Source: an uncultured Myxococcales bacterium
Lineage (GTDB): Bacteria > Myxococcota_A > UBA9042 > DTJE01
Assembly: GCA_937975765.1 (NCBI GenBank)
Contig: CALJUR010000019.1
Coordinates: forward strand, 1 to 64,000
Length of the DNA stretch: 64,000 bases
Direction: 5' to 3'
The position numbers and the translations under genes are program-made. This document shows, piece after piece, positions 8,344 to 17,229 of this stretch (positions are counted from its first letter, which is position 1; every line of letters starts with the position of its first letter). Below the pieces are notes generated by a model, which saw only the letters and a program-made list of their open reading frames with translations, ran no database searches and was not told the DNA's origin.

Positions 8344-10356
8344 CTAGTCCCAGTCGGACGCGGGGAGGAAGTCGCCGTGGGCCGAGGCCAGGGCGCGGCA
8401 CAGCAGGTAGTCCAGGCCGGAGAAGGTCTGGAACCAGGCCGGTTCGGCGGTGCAGCGATCCGGGTCGTCGAAGTCGTGGGCCCAGCGCCACGAGCGGCAC
8501 CATCCGTTCGGGTCCTGGTTGTCCCCCCGGGGCGGCTGGTCGGGGGCCGAGAAGCAGCGCTTCGCGGTTTCGTGCAGGCCCGGGTCCAGGTCGTTGAACC
8601 GGTAGCGGGCGACCATGGCCCACATGGCGTTGCCCTCGTCGATGATGTCCTGGCGGTTGACCACCGCCGAGAACCAGTCCGGGCTGGACGGGTCGTCGCC
8701 GAGGCCGATGGTCGCGAAGTCGCCCCCCAGGCCGATGTTGAACTCGTTGCACGCCACGTTGACCGTGTAGCCGATCCCCAGGTCGATGGCCTGGCCCGAC
8801 ACGCACGCGCTGGTGAACGAGAAGCATTCCGCGATGAACTGGCGGGTGATGCCCCGGTGGTACTGCGGGCCCACGGCAACGGGGACGCCCAGGATGTCGA
8901 CGGTCCAGGAGGACTCGAAGACCCCGGCGCCCAGGCCCGAGATCCGTCCGGCGCCCTGCTGGAAGGCCCAGGAGGCCCACCGCTGGTCGTCGCCGCGCTT
9001 GACCCGCTGGCCGGCCTGGTTGCGCAGGCGCCAGTCGTTCGCCTTCAGGCGGTATCCCAGCCACGCGGCGCGGTTGCGCGCCATCTGCTTGAGGTCGACG
9101 CCTTCGTGCACCAGGGCGCCCGGGTGGGTTACGACGTCCAGCAGGCCCCGCAGGGTCGAGACCACCTGGTCCCCCGAGGGTTCGTTGTCCCGGGTGTACC
9201 AGTTGGACGTGTAGTCGGGACCGCGGTCGCTGCGGACCACGTAGCCGTCGTAGGGGTCGCCGTCCAGGACCTCCAGGGCCTCGTAGGCATTCAGGATCTG
9301 GTGGAGGATCCCCAGCGTGCCCGGGTTCGGCCAGGCACGGTACTCGTTCGCGAAGGTGGTCAGGGCGTACCCCATCCACAGGGTGTTGTCGCCCCACATC
9401 TTCGTGCCGCCCTCCAGCCGGTCGCACACCCGGCCGTTCTCGTAGTGGGTCGCCAGGAAGTGGGGGCGGTACACGTTCCAGTACTTCGAGCCGAAGATGT
9501 TCAGCGGATGGCCGGGGTCGGGTTCGCACCGGCTGTGGCAGGGGGCGCCCGGTTCCGTGGCGCACCGCCGGGCTTCGCCGCAATCGCCGTCGACCACGCA
9601 GGGGGCCGGGACCGTCTGGACGCAGGTCCCCAGGACGCAGCCCTCGCACGGCCCGCAGTCGCCGTCGACCGCGCACTCGGGAACGAACACGCAGGCGTTG
9701 CGGCAGGGCGCCTCGGCATCGACCGCGCAGGCGTAGGCGCGTCCGCAGTCGCCGTCGACCAGGCAGGGCGCCGGCTGGACCACGGCGCAGTCCCCGGCGA
9801 TGCAGCCCTCGCACGGACCGCAGTCCTCGTCGGTCCCGCACTCGGGGGGCGGCGTGCAGCGGTTGCGGCACGGGTCGTCGGAGTGCAGCGCGCAGACCCA
9901 GTCGCCGGGGCAGTCGTCGTCGGCCCGGCACGGGGCCTCGGCCGGGGCGACGCAGCGGTTCGCGACGCACAGTTCGCAGGCCTCGCAGTCGGCCAGGGTC
10001 CGGCAGGTGCGGACCGTGGCGTCGGGGGCTGCGTCGGGCAGGGTGTCGACGAGGGCGTCCGGAAGGGTGTCGGGGGACGCGTCGGGGACGGCATCCGGGG
10101 CGGAGTCGACGAGGGCGTCCGAGACGGTGTCCGCCAGCGCGTCGGTGCCGGCATCCGCGCCGGCGTCCGGGATGTCCAGGCCCGCGTCGGGGTCCGTGGG
10201 CATGTCCACGGCCGCGTCCGGGATGGTGCCGGGTTCCGCGTCGGCCGTGTCGTCGACGGGGACATCCGGCGCCGGTTGGCCCCGGATGCCCGAGCCGCAG
10301 CCGGCCGCGAGGAGAACGCCCAGCATCGCCGCGTGGGCCAGGGGGAATCGCCGCAT
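8344..10356 (-). CDS. Lipoprotein with Asp-rich linker and cysteine-rich repeats, function unknown
   Basis: A 670-residue protein starting at the ATG at 10356, which has a GAGG ribosome site; longer in-frame starts have none. A lipobox-like LLAAGCG is followed by about 100 residues dominated by Asp, Pro, Ala and Val. Next come roughly 150 residues of Cys-rich modules with recurring DGDCG, CEGC and PCR motifs, the short disulfide-rich repeats often seen in myxobacterial surface proteins. The C-terminal ~350 residues are rich in Trp and helix, with a pattern (MWGDNTLWMGYAL, DNEPSGDQ) that resembles alpha/alpha-toroid proteins. I cannot name the family. It may be distantly related in its C-terminal part to the protein at 12878-14707. 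It is divergent from the SGNH hydrolase gene, with 85 bases between the starts. Confidence 0.72.
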   Translation of the reverse strand: MRRFPLAHAAMLGVLLAAGCGSGIRGQPAPDVPVDDTADAEPGTIPDAAVDMPTDPDAGLDIPDAGADAGTDALADTVSDALVDSAPDAVPDASPDTLPDALVDTLPDAAPDATVRTCRTLADCEACELCVANRCVAPAEAPCRADDDCPGDWVCALHSDDPCRNRCTPPPECGTDEDCGPCEGCIAGDCAVVQPAPCLVDGDCGRAYACAVDAEAPCRNACVFVPECAVDGDCGPCEGCVLGTCVQTVPAPCVVDGDCGEARRCATEPGAPCHSRCEPDPGHPLNIFGSKYWNVYRPHFLATHYENGRVCDRLEGGTKMWGDNTLWMGYALTTFANEYRAWPNPGTLGILHQILNAYEALEVLDGDPYDGYVVRSDRGPDYTSNWYTRDNEPSGDQVVSTLRGLLDVVTHPGALVHEGVDLKQMARNRAAWLGYRLKANDWRLRNQAGQRVKRGDDQRWASWAFQQGAGRISGLGAGVFESSWTVDILGVPVAVGPQYHRGITRQFIAECFSFTSACVSGQAIDLGIGYTVNVACNEFNIGLGGDFATIGLGDDPSSPDWFSAVVNRQDIIDEGNAMWAMVARYRFNDLDPGLHETAKRCFSAPDQPPRGDNQDPNGWCRSWRWAHDFDDPDRCTAEPAWFQTFSGLDYLLCRALASAHGDFLPASDWD

Positions 10357-10441
10357 TCCGGTCCTCGCATCCGCGCCCTGGTCCATACCATACCATTCGA
10401 ACCCGGGTGGCCGCTGCCAGAATATCCATAGGGGGTCCCCA

Positions 10442-12742
10442 ATGTCCATTTCAACCACATCGCGATCCACCTTCCTTCTCCTCGTGCTGGCCGCCGCGGC
10501 GCTGATGCCGGTTCCGGGTCATGCCGCCGACGTGGTCGTGTTCGGGGACTCCTGGGCCGAGGGGGCGGCGGACGAGTTGGCGTCCACCTTCGTCGCCCGG
10601 GGGCGCAGCGACATCACCGTCGCCGGCTACGGCGTCGGCGGCACCACGGCGGAACTGTGGGCGTCGCAGCCCAACGCTCTCCCGGACGCGGTGGCGCTGA
10701 ATCCCGACGCCCGCTGGGTATGGCTGTCCATCGGCGGCAACGACGTGTTCGCCCACTATGCCGGGGGCAACGGGGCGAACGCCGCAGCGGACAACAGCCG
10801 CAACATCCGGACGATGCTGGACGCCCTGTTCGCCCGGCACCCGGACATCAAGGTGGTCTTCTTCGGGTACGACTTCCCCAACTTCGAGCAGTCCACGACC
10901 TGCATCCAGTTGGCGTGGCAGTATTTCGGCACCAGCGTGACGACACCGACCGTCAACCGGATCTTCCTGGACGCCATCGGCGCCGTGCAGGCCGGCGTCG
11001 CCGCCGGCTACCCGAACGTCACGTACGTCCCCGACGTGTGGGGGACGCTCCAGAAGGCGGGTGGTGTCGCGGGCGCCCCGAACCCGTTGTTCCCCAGTCC
11101 CTCCAAGTACATGGCCGACTGCATCCATGCCAACCACTCGGGGTACCTGCTGATCCACGGAGCGCTGTACGACGCGTACTGGGGACGGCCGGCTCCCGAT
11201 GCCGCCATCCAGGGCGGCGGGACGGCATGCGTCGGCGACAGCATCACCCTCCGGGACGTCAGCACGGGCGCGGTCACCCGGCGCTGGAAGGTCGATGGTG
11301 CCGACGCGGGCGATGCCGTGCAGATCGTGGTGCCGCTGACCCAGGCGGGGCCCCGGACGATATCCCTGCGGGTGGACGCCGGGGCGTGGGACGACAGCGC
11401 GTCCGTCACGGTCACGGGCCAGGCTGCGCCGTCCGTGTCGATCACGGGGGCCCGGGACGTGGTGACGGGCACCCTCCAGGCCTACCAGGCGATCGGCTCC
11501 GCGTCTTCGTATTCCTGGTCCGTCGAGGGCGGGACCCTGCAGTCCGCCAGCGGCGCCCATGCCACCGTGCTCTGGGGAGAGGCGGGATCCGGCGCGGTCC
11601 GTCTGGCGGCCGCCAGCGCCATCGGCTGCCAGGGCCAGGCCTCCCTGGCCGTCACGATCCGGGCCGCCACCTGCGGCGACGGGTTGCCCGTGGGAACCCC
11701 TTGCGACGACGGGGACGCCTGCACGATCGACGATCGCTGCACGGCCACCGCCTGCCGGGGCATCGCGCGGTCGTGCGACGACGCCAACGCCTGCACGGAC
11801 GACACCTGCGACCCGGCCACCGGATGTGTCTTCACCCCCAACGACGATCCCTGCGACAACGGCGACCCGTGCTCGGTGGCGCGGTGCGCGGGCGGGGCCT
11901 GCGTGGTCACGGGCCTGGCGCCGGGATGCTGCGACCGGGATGCGGACTGCGAAGCGCCCTTCCATGCCTGCGCGGTTGCCGAGCGGACCTGCGTGCCCGT
12001 GCTGTGCGCGCCCTGCGACGGGGACGGGGACTGCGGGCCGGACGGCAACGCGTGCCTGGCGCTGCCGTCGGGCGGCGCCTGCGGTGTCGACTGCAGCGCC
12101 CCGGGGGTCAGTTGCCCGGTCGATTTCGTCTGTGCGGACCTGGGCGACGGGATCCGTCAGTGCATGCCCGTGGCCGGCGACTGCGCGTGCGTTCCGGAGT
12201 TCGCGCGCACCTGCCGTGGTGACGAGGCCGTCTGGGTCGACAGTTGCGGCCAGTCCGGCGAGGCGATCGCCGACTGCGGGTCACGCGGCTGCGTCGCGGG
12301 CGAATGCTGCCCCGAAGGCACGAGGGTCGTCGAGGGGGAGTGCGTATCCGACCCCGTGCCGGAGCAGGACATCGAGCCCGGCATCGAACCCTTCGCGGAG
12401 ACGGCCTCCGAGGCCGTCGTCGAGCCTCTACCGGACCTCGGGGAGGAGGCGATTCCGGAGGGGGTCGAGCCTGCGGTCGAGCCGACGCCCGACGCCGGCT
12501 CCCCGGACCTCGACACCCTTCCGCCCGGCAAGGACGTCCCGGATGCCTGGATGGAGGATGGGACCGACCCTGGAGGGACCGGGCCCGGCAGGGCCGGCGG
12601 AGGGTGTTCGCTGGGGGGCCTGTCCCGGCCCGGGGCGGCCACCGTCCTGCTCGTTTTCCTGGGCTGGATGGTCGTTGCCCGGCGCCGCCTGGCCTGCAGA
12701 AACGCCCCGCCCGGCGCCCTGGGCCGCGATGCTGCCCCCTGA
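10442..12742 (+). CDS. Secreted SGNH/GDSL hydrolase with Cys-rich modules and MYXO-CTERM anchor
   Basis: A 766-residue exported enzyme. After a signal peptide (to about residue 29) comes an SGNH hydrolase domain: nucleophile S37 in FGDSWAEG, the glycine of block II in GVGGTT (about 67), N100 in IGGND, and the catalytic pair D226/H229 in DCIH. Beta-sandwich, PKD-like sequence follows, then Cys-rich modules of the CDDGDACTIDDRC type, then an acidic linker. The C-terminus is a MYXO-CTERM signal (GGCSLGG, one hydrophobic helix, RRR), which in myxobacteria directs sorting to the cell surface after processing. SGNH enzymes cleave esters such as acyl or acetyl groups on lipids or polysaccharides; the substrate here is unknown. 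AGGGGG precedes the ATG. Confidence 0.85.
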   Translation: MSISTTSRSTFLLLVLAAAALMPVPGHAADVVVFGDSWAEGAADELASTFVARGRSDITVAGYGVGGTTAELWASQPNALPDAVALNPDARWVWLSIGGNDVFAHYAGGNGANAAADNSRNIRTMLDALFARHPDIKVVFFGYDFPNFEQSTTCIQLAWQYFGTSVTTPTVNRIFLDAIGAVQAGVAAGYPNVTYVPDVWGTLQKAGGVAGAPNPLFPSPSKYMADCIHANHSGYLLIHGALYDAYWGRPAPDAAIQGGGTACVGDSITLRDVSTGAVTRRWKVDGADAGDAVQIVVPLTQAGPRTISLRVDAGAWDDSASVTVTGQAAPSVSITGARDVVTGTLQAYQAIGSASSYSWSVEGGTLQSASGAHATVLWGEAGSGAVRLAAASAIGCQGQASLAVTIRAATCGDGLPVGTPCDDGDACTIDDRCTATACRGIARSCDDANACTDDTCDPATGCVFTPNDDPCDNGDPCSVARCAGGACVVTGLAPGCCDRDADCEAPFHACAVAERTCVPVLCAPCDGDGDCGPDGNACLALPSGGACGVDCSAPGVSCPVDFVCADLGDGIRQCMPVAGDCACVPEFARTCRGDEAVWVDSCGQSGEAIADCGSRGCVAGECCPEGTRVVEGECVSDPVPEQDIEPGIEPFAETASEAVVEPLPDLGEEAIPEGVEPAVEPTPDAGSPDLDTLPPGKDVPDAWMEDGTDPGGTGPGRAGGGCSLGGLSRPGAATVLLVFLGWMVVARRRLACRNAPPGALGRDAAP

Positions 12743-12877
12743 CGAACGCCGCCGTGTCGGGACCGCCGGGTTCTCCTTCCCGGAAGGTGCGCTGCGGCAG
12801 GTGCGGATCCCGGCGTGAAAACCGGTTCGGGCCCTGCGTCCTGGATCCGGCCGGCCCTGCGGACGGCGCCGACGGGG

Positions 12878-14707
12878 TCAGTCCCGGCCCCAGGTCGCGG
12901 GGTCCCGAAGGACCTCGCAGTCCACGAACGCGGCGCCCGCCGGGTTGCGAAACGGGGACATGCAGTACTCGAAGAGGCTGGCGAACCACTGGACCGGGAC
13001 GGCCTCGTTGCGGACCACGGGCCGGAACGACTGCCGGTTGATCTCGTCCAGCGGCCGCGTCGGGGCCCACCAGTCCCAGTTGGTCCAGCCGTCGTAGGTG
13101 CCGTCGGGGACCGATTCGTCCCACAGGTCCCAGTTCGGGAACGCCTCCAGGTCCTCGGCCGCCAGGTCCCAGGCCTCGTGGACCCGGCGCACCTCCCGGG
13201 GGGTGAGGGGCAGCCCCACGGACGCGGCTTCCACCAGCAGCAGGGCCAGGCGGGAGGGCCAGACGGGGCTGTCCGGCCCGGGGGCGCCCGGCTGGGGATC
13301 CAGGAAGCCGTCCACGCGTTCGGCCAGGCCCGCCAGGGCGAGGTAGGCCTCGCGGTGCTGCCGGTGGACCAGCGACGCCAGGACCGCGGCCATGTGGTAG
13401 TCCCAGATGATGTTGATGTTGTAGATGTTCGCCAGGGGGGCGAACTGGTCGTAGATGCTGCCGGTGCACGAGCCACAGTCGTTGGTGCGGCGCTGGCCGT
13501 AGGCGATCATGTCCGTGGCCAGGCGGGCGCAGCACTCGTTGCCGGGGTCCAGTTCGGCATAGCAGTTGTAGGACCCCAGGTCCTTGTTGTCGTCGCACGG
13601 CAGCCGGTAGGCCACGCCGTCCCGGTCCTTGGTCCGGATGAAGTAGTCTTCGTCCACGATGTCCTTGTGGAAGCGGGTCATCGTGTCGAGGGTCTCGGCG
13701 CAGGCGTCGCGGACGAAGGCGTCCTTCGCGTCGGCGACGACGTAGTCCAGGAAAGGCACGGCCCGGGTGATGGCCCGCACGTCGTCCTTGCTGCGCATGT
13801 TCGTGACCCAGAGGTCGCCCCACGTCGGGTTCCCGGGCCAGGGGAAGGTCGAGGCGTTCCAGGCCTGGGCCTCGGTCCTGCCGGGCGTGAACTCCACCCG
13901 CTTGGCGCGCCCGTCGTCGTGCCAGGCGTCGTCGTCCAGCGTGAACTCGTGGTCCAGCGGCAGGATGGCCCGGGCCATCAGCCACGGCGCAGGGTCGTCG
14001 TCGCCCCGCACGAACCCCTTCACCACGGCGGTCAGGCCCTTGCAGTACTGCTCGGTCAGCTTCCCGGCCTCCCAGTCGCCCGTGTGCAGGTACGCGCCCA
14101 GCGCCGCGGACAGGACCTTGGCCGACGGGATCCACATGTTGTGTTCGTGGCCCTCGTGGCGGAAGGTGACCTTGCCCCCGCTCTTGACGGCCTTCGCGTC
14201 GTTGTGCCAGGCGAGGTAGTCCTGCAGGCCCGTCGAGGCGTCCACCCCCGTGCTGGTCCGGAGCAGCCACCGGAAGTACCCGGTCCGGTGCAGGGTCGCG
14301 GCGATGCGTCGCGTGAAGGCCGTGACCTCGGCGGCATCGACCGGGTCGCCGACGGACGGCCGCGAAAAGGCGAAGGCCAGCTTCCGGGGCGGGAACGCCA
14401 CGTCCTCGAAGGGCGGCAGTTCCTCGGCGTCCGACGCCTCGTCCGCCGCGTCCCCCGCCGTTTCCCCGGGGACGTCCTGCGGCGGGGGCGTCACGTCCTC
14501 GCCGGCCGGGACGTCGTCGGCGACCGGGAGGTCCGCCGGGGTCGTGTCCGCGGCGTCCCGGGCCGCGTCCCCGGCATCCTGGGCCGCGTCCAGGCCGGGC
14601 ACGTCCGTGCCGGTCGCGTCGGGGGCGTCCGGCCGGTCGCCGCCGCCCGACGAACCGCAGGCCAGGGCCACGAGGGGGAACAGGAAGCACAGGGAACGCA
14701 TGCGCAT
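12878..14707 (-). CDS. Lipoprotein with acidic linker and helical Trp-rich domain, function unknown
   Basis: About 609 residues. The ATG at 14707 has a GGAGG site five bases upstream. A signal peptide ends at a lipobox-like VALACGSS, followed by about 90 residues rich in Asp, Ala, Val and Pro. The remaining ~500 residues are mostly helical, with many Trp, Tyr and His and several Cys pairs (DPGNECCARL, NDCGSCTGS), consistent with a periplasmic or surface domain stabilised by disulfides. Motifs such as EHNMWIPSAKVLSAAL recall helical-barrel carbohydrate-active enzymes, but I cannot assign a family. Gly at +2 argues for outer-membrane placement. It lies convergent with the SGNH hydrolase gene, 135 bases away. 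Confidence 0.72.
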   Translation of the reverse strand: MRMRSLCFLFPLVALACGSSGGGDRPDAPDATGTDVPGLDAAQDAGDAARDAADTTPADLPVADDVPAGEDVTPPPQDVPGETAGDAADEASDAEELPPFEDVAFPPRKLAFAFSRPSVGDPVDAAEVTAFTRRIAATLHRTGYFRWLLRTSTGVDASTGLQDYLAWHNDAKAVKSGGKVTFRHEGHEHNMWIPSAKVLSAALGAYLHTGDWEAGKLTEQYCKGLTAVVKGFVRGDDDPAPWLMARAILPLDHEFTLDDDAWHDDGRAKRVEFTPGRTEAQAWNASTFPWPGNPTWGDLWVTNMRSKDDVRAITRAVPFLDYVVADAKDAFVRDACAETLDTMTRFHKDIVDEDYFIRTKDRDGVAYRLPCDDNKDLGSYNCYAELDPGNECCARLATDMIAYGQRRTNDCGSCTGSIYDQFAPLANIYNINIIWDYHMAAVLASLVHRQHREAYLALAGLAERVDGFLDPQPGAPGPDSPVWPSRLALLLVEAASVGLPLTPREVRRVHEAWDLAAEDLEAFPNWDLWDESVPDGTYDGWTNWDWWAPTRPLDEINRQSFRPVVRNEAVPVQWFASLFEYCMSPFRNPAGAAFVDCEVLRDPATWGRD

Positions 14708-14843
14708 GGAGTCCTCCGGTGGCCGGGCGACCGCGACGGCGGCCGCAACGACCCGCAAACCTAGCACATCCGGGCGGGGGAACGCGACGCGAAGCCGCGG
14801 CAGGGCCCCGGGCGCGGTCCTGCCCCGCCGGCACCGGCCGCGT

Positions 14844-16592
14844 TCAGGGGGCCACCTGGATGCGGCGGCGCGCGATCACCCGGGCGTTCCCGTCGGCGTC
14901 CCGGGCCCGCACCTCCAGCAGGTGCGCGCACGGCGAGTCCCCGGACAGGTCCACGGTCCCCTGGTAGCCCACCGCGTCGCACTGGGGGTAGCCCGGCCAG
15001 ACCCGGCACACGTCGGGGCGCGCCGAGCCGTGGACCAGCGTCGCCCGGACCGCGCCGTCGATCAGCGCCTCGACCTGCACGACCCCGCGGTTGTCCAGTG
15101 CCCACCCACGGACGGTGACCACGCCCCGGATCGGCGCGTCGGCCTCCGGCGCGTCGATGACGCCGAAGGGCGCCAGGTGCGCGTCCAGCCAGGCCGCCTC
15201 GGAAGCCACCGTCGAGAACGACCCCAGGATCAGGTACGCGCGCGCCATCACGACCCCGCGGGCCGGCAGCCCGAACGGGAAGCGCGAACGCACGTTGTTG
15301 AACACCCCCTGCTTCTGCCAGGCCTGGAACGCCGTCAGCCGGTTCTCGTAGTACAGCCCGACGCCGTACTCGCGCGCGGGCCCCTGCAGCGACACGAAGC
15401 CTCCGGGGCTGTCGAAGTTCCGGTAGAAGAAGCCGTCGTTCGCCGGGATGTCGACCGGCACCTGCGTCCCGGTCGAGTCCAGGATCACGTCCAGGTCCGG
15501 GCCGCCCTTGCCCCACGAGGCGTACAGCGTCGGGAACTCCTGGATCGTCGATGCGTGGTCGATGTCGGAGAGGTTCTCGACGACCATCTGCATCTCGACG
15601 ACGTGGGTGCGGACGAAGCGCAGGCGCTGGGTGTAGCGCACGTCGGACACCAGGGTCCGCAGCACTGGGTCCTGGCACCCGGTGTTGACGCAGGTCGCGG
15701 ACTGCCAGTCGGGGTTCCAGAACAGGGGCTGGACGACCGCCTCCAGCACGCCGGGGGCGCGGGTGGTGGTCGCGGGGCTGCCCCGGTTGCATTCGTTGCC
15801 TCCCTGCACCGGGTTCCAGCCCAGGTAGGTGATCGAGGTCGGGCACGCCGTCGCGGGCGCGGTGCGGCAGGTGGCCGTCGCGGCGCATCCCTGCATCTGG
15901 CGGTCCGGGTCGTACAGCGCGATCTGCACCTCGCGCCCGGTGTCGTTGGCGTCGATGACGTTGGTCGCGTTCATGCCGGCGCCCCCGGAGGCCATGCCGA
16001 AGAACACCACGCTGGCACCCCACTCGCGACGCGTGCCGACCTTCAGCAGCCCGGTGCCGTCGTACAGGTACTCGTCGGTGAAGCCCGACGACGTCACCGC
16101 CTCGACCCGGCCGGCGGGGTCCATCGCGGCCAGGGGCTCGGCGGCCGCGGGCTCGGGGACGGGCACCTGCGGGCAGTTGCCGGGGTCGGGCAGACCGGGG
16201 TCAACGGGTCCGGGATCCAAGGCGCCGGGATCGGACGCACCGGGATCGGACGCGCCGGAGTCGAGCGTGCCGGGGTCGGGCATGCCGGGATCCGCCGGCG
16301 CCCCGTGTTCCTCCCCCGGATCGCCGGAACCCGGGTCGGGCGGCGCACCGTCGTCGGACGCCACGTCCGTCCGGGACCCGGGGTCGTCCGCGTCCCGCAC
16401 CTCGGGATCGGGCGCGTCGACGCGCGGCACGTCGTCCGGGATGACGACCGGCAGTTCGTTCCCGCCGTCGGGGCCGCGACCCGGATCCGTCGCCGGATCC
16501 GCCACGTCCCCGGCACACGCAAGGAACAGGCAGGCCAGCAGGGCCAGCCCGGCGCGCCCCGGCATGCCCCGGTCCGTCGAAACCCGACGCAT
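14844..16592 (-). CDS. Lipoprotein with Asp/Pro-rich linker and C-terminal Ig-like domain, function unknown
   Basis: A 582-residue protein. The ATG at 16592 is preferred because a strong GGGAGG site sits six bases before it and because it yields a proper signal peptide with lipobox-like FLACAG. Longer starts add about 70 Arg-rich residues with no ribosome site. A roughly 110-residue linker made mostly of Asp, Pro, Gly and Ser follows. The central ~330 residues are beta-rich and have several Cys, with no motif I recognise. The last ~90 residues (from DAPIRGVVTVRGWALD) look like an Ig-like fold of the type often found at the end of surface proteins. Probably exposed on the outer membrane; substrate or partner unknown. 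Confidence 0.72.
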   Translation of the reverse strand: MRRVSTDRGMPGRAGLALLACLFLACAGDVADPATDPGRGPDGGNELPVVIPDDVPRVDAPDPEVRDADDPGSRTDVASDDGAPPDPGSGDPGEEHGAPADPGMPDPGTLDSGASDPGASDPGALDPGPVDPGLPDPGNCPQVPVPEPAAAEPLAAMDPAGRVEAVTSSGFTDEYLYDGTGLLKVGTRREWGASVVFFGMASGGAGMNATNVIDANDTGREVQIALYDPDRQMQGCAATATCRTAPATACPTSITYLGWNPVQGGNECNRGSPATTTRAPGVLEAVVQPLFWNPDWQSATCVNTGCQDPVLRTLVSDVRYTQRLRFVRTHVVEMQMVVENLSDIDHASTIQEFPTLYASWGKGGPDLDVILDSTGTQVPVDIPANDGFFYRNFDSPGGFVSLQGPAREYGVGLYYENRLTAFQAWQKQGVFNNVRSRFPFGLPARGVVMARAYLILGSFSTVASEAAWLDAHLAPFGVIDAPEADAPIRGVVTVRGWALDNRGVVQVEALIDGAVRATLVHGSARPDVCRVWPGYPQCDAVGYQGTVDLSGDSPCAHLLEVRARDADGNARVIARRRIQVAP

Positions 16593-16900
16593 CCACGCCC
16601 TCCCGCAACCGGTTCCCGCGACCCCGACACCCGCCGGCGCACGCCGTTCCCGTCCCGTTGCACGGCATGTCCAATGGTGCCGCAGTCCACCGGCGCATGG
16701 AAGCGTGCGCAGGAAGAATCGACCACGAAGCCTGCCCCTGGGGCGGGCGGCGGCGAGCGGGTGGCGTCCGCGAACCCCTTGGCCGGGTCGAAGGGACACC
16801 GGGCGGGCAGCGAAGGGGGCGTGACGGAGGGCCGTTCGAGGTGCGTGTGTCCGCGAGCGGTTTCCGCGAGTCTGTTGTGTCCGCCGGCCGGTCGCGCGCC
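16593..16900. other. Stretch without recognisable gene
   Basis: Between the lipoprotein start and the nuoN remnant I see no reading frame with family motifs or good ribosome sites. Base composition stays GC-rich. The first ~60 bases presumably hold the lipoprotein promoter, but no convincing -10 box stands out. Confidence 0.4.
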
Positions 16901-16907
16901 TGGCCGC

Positions 16908-17060
16908 CTACCCGGCAATCCCGGCGGCCTTCGCGGCCAGTGCGGCCAGGGGGGACCACCAGATGCCGAAAACCAGCGTGGGGATCGCCAGCACGGCCAG
17001 CAGCGCGGTGGCGGGGACGGGCAGGGGGATGGCGGGGGCGGCTTCGGGGGCGCCCTGCAG
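16908..17060 (-). pseudogene. nuoN: 3'-terminal remnant of a second nuoN copy
   Basis: About 160 bases (16901-17060) match the end of the intact nuoN at 31994-32153 at roughly 145 of 160 positions by hand alignment, including the stop codon and a few bases beyond. The translated ends differ by only four conservative changes over some 46 residues (for example VFGIWW versus VLGIWW). The changes therefore look like coding divergence rather than random decay. Upstream of 17060 the match stops abruptly and no other NuoN sequence follows, so this is a stranded gene end. It shows that a complex I locus, or part of one, was once next to this position or was copied here. Confidence 0.85.
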
Positions 17061-17229
17061 GTCGCCGGCCTGGCACTGCGGGCGGGCGAGGTGGACAACC
17101 GGGTCAAGCCCGGGACGGCCGCGACCGAGGCGTGAGGCTCGCGCCCCGCGCACCGATCCGGCCGACGGATCCTGTCCCCGGATGAACCCGTCCGGGTTGT
17201 GCCCCCTTTCTTGCCCCGATTCGAGGGTA

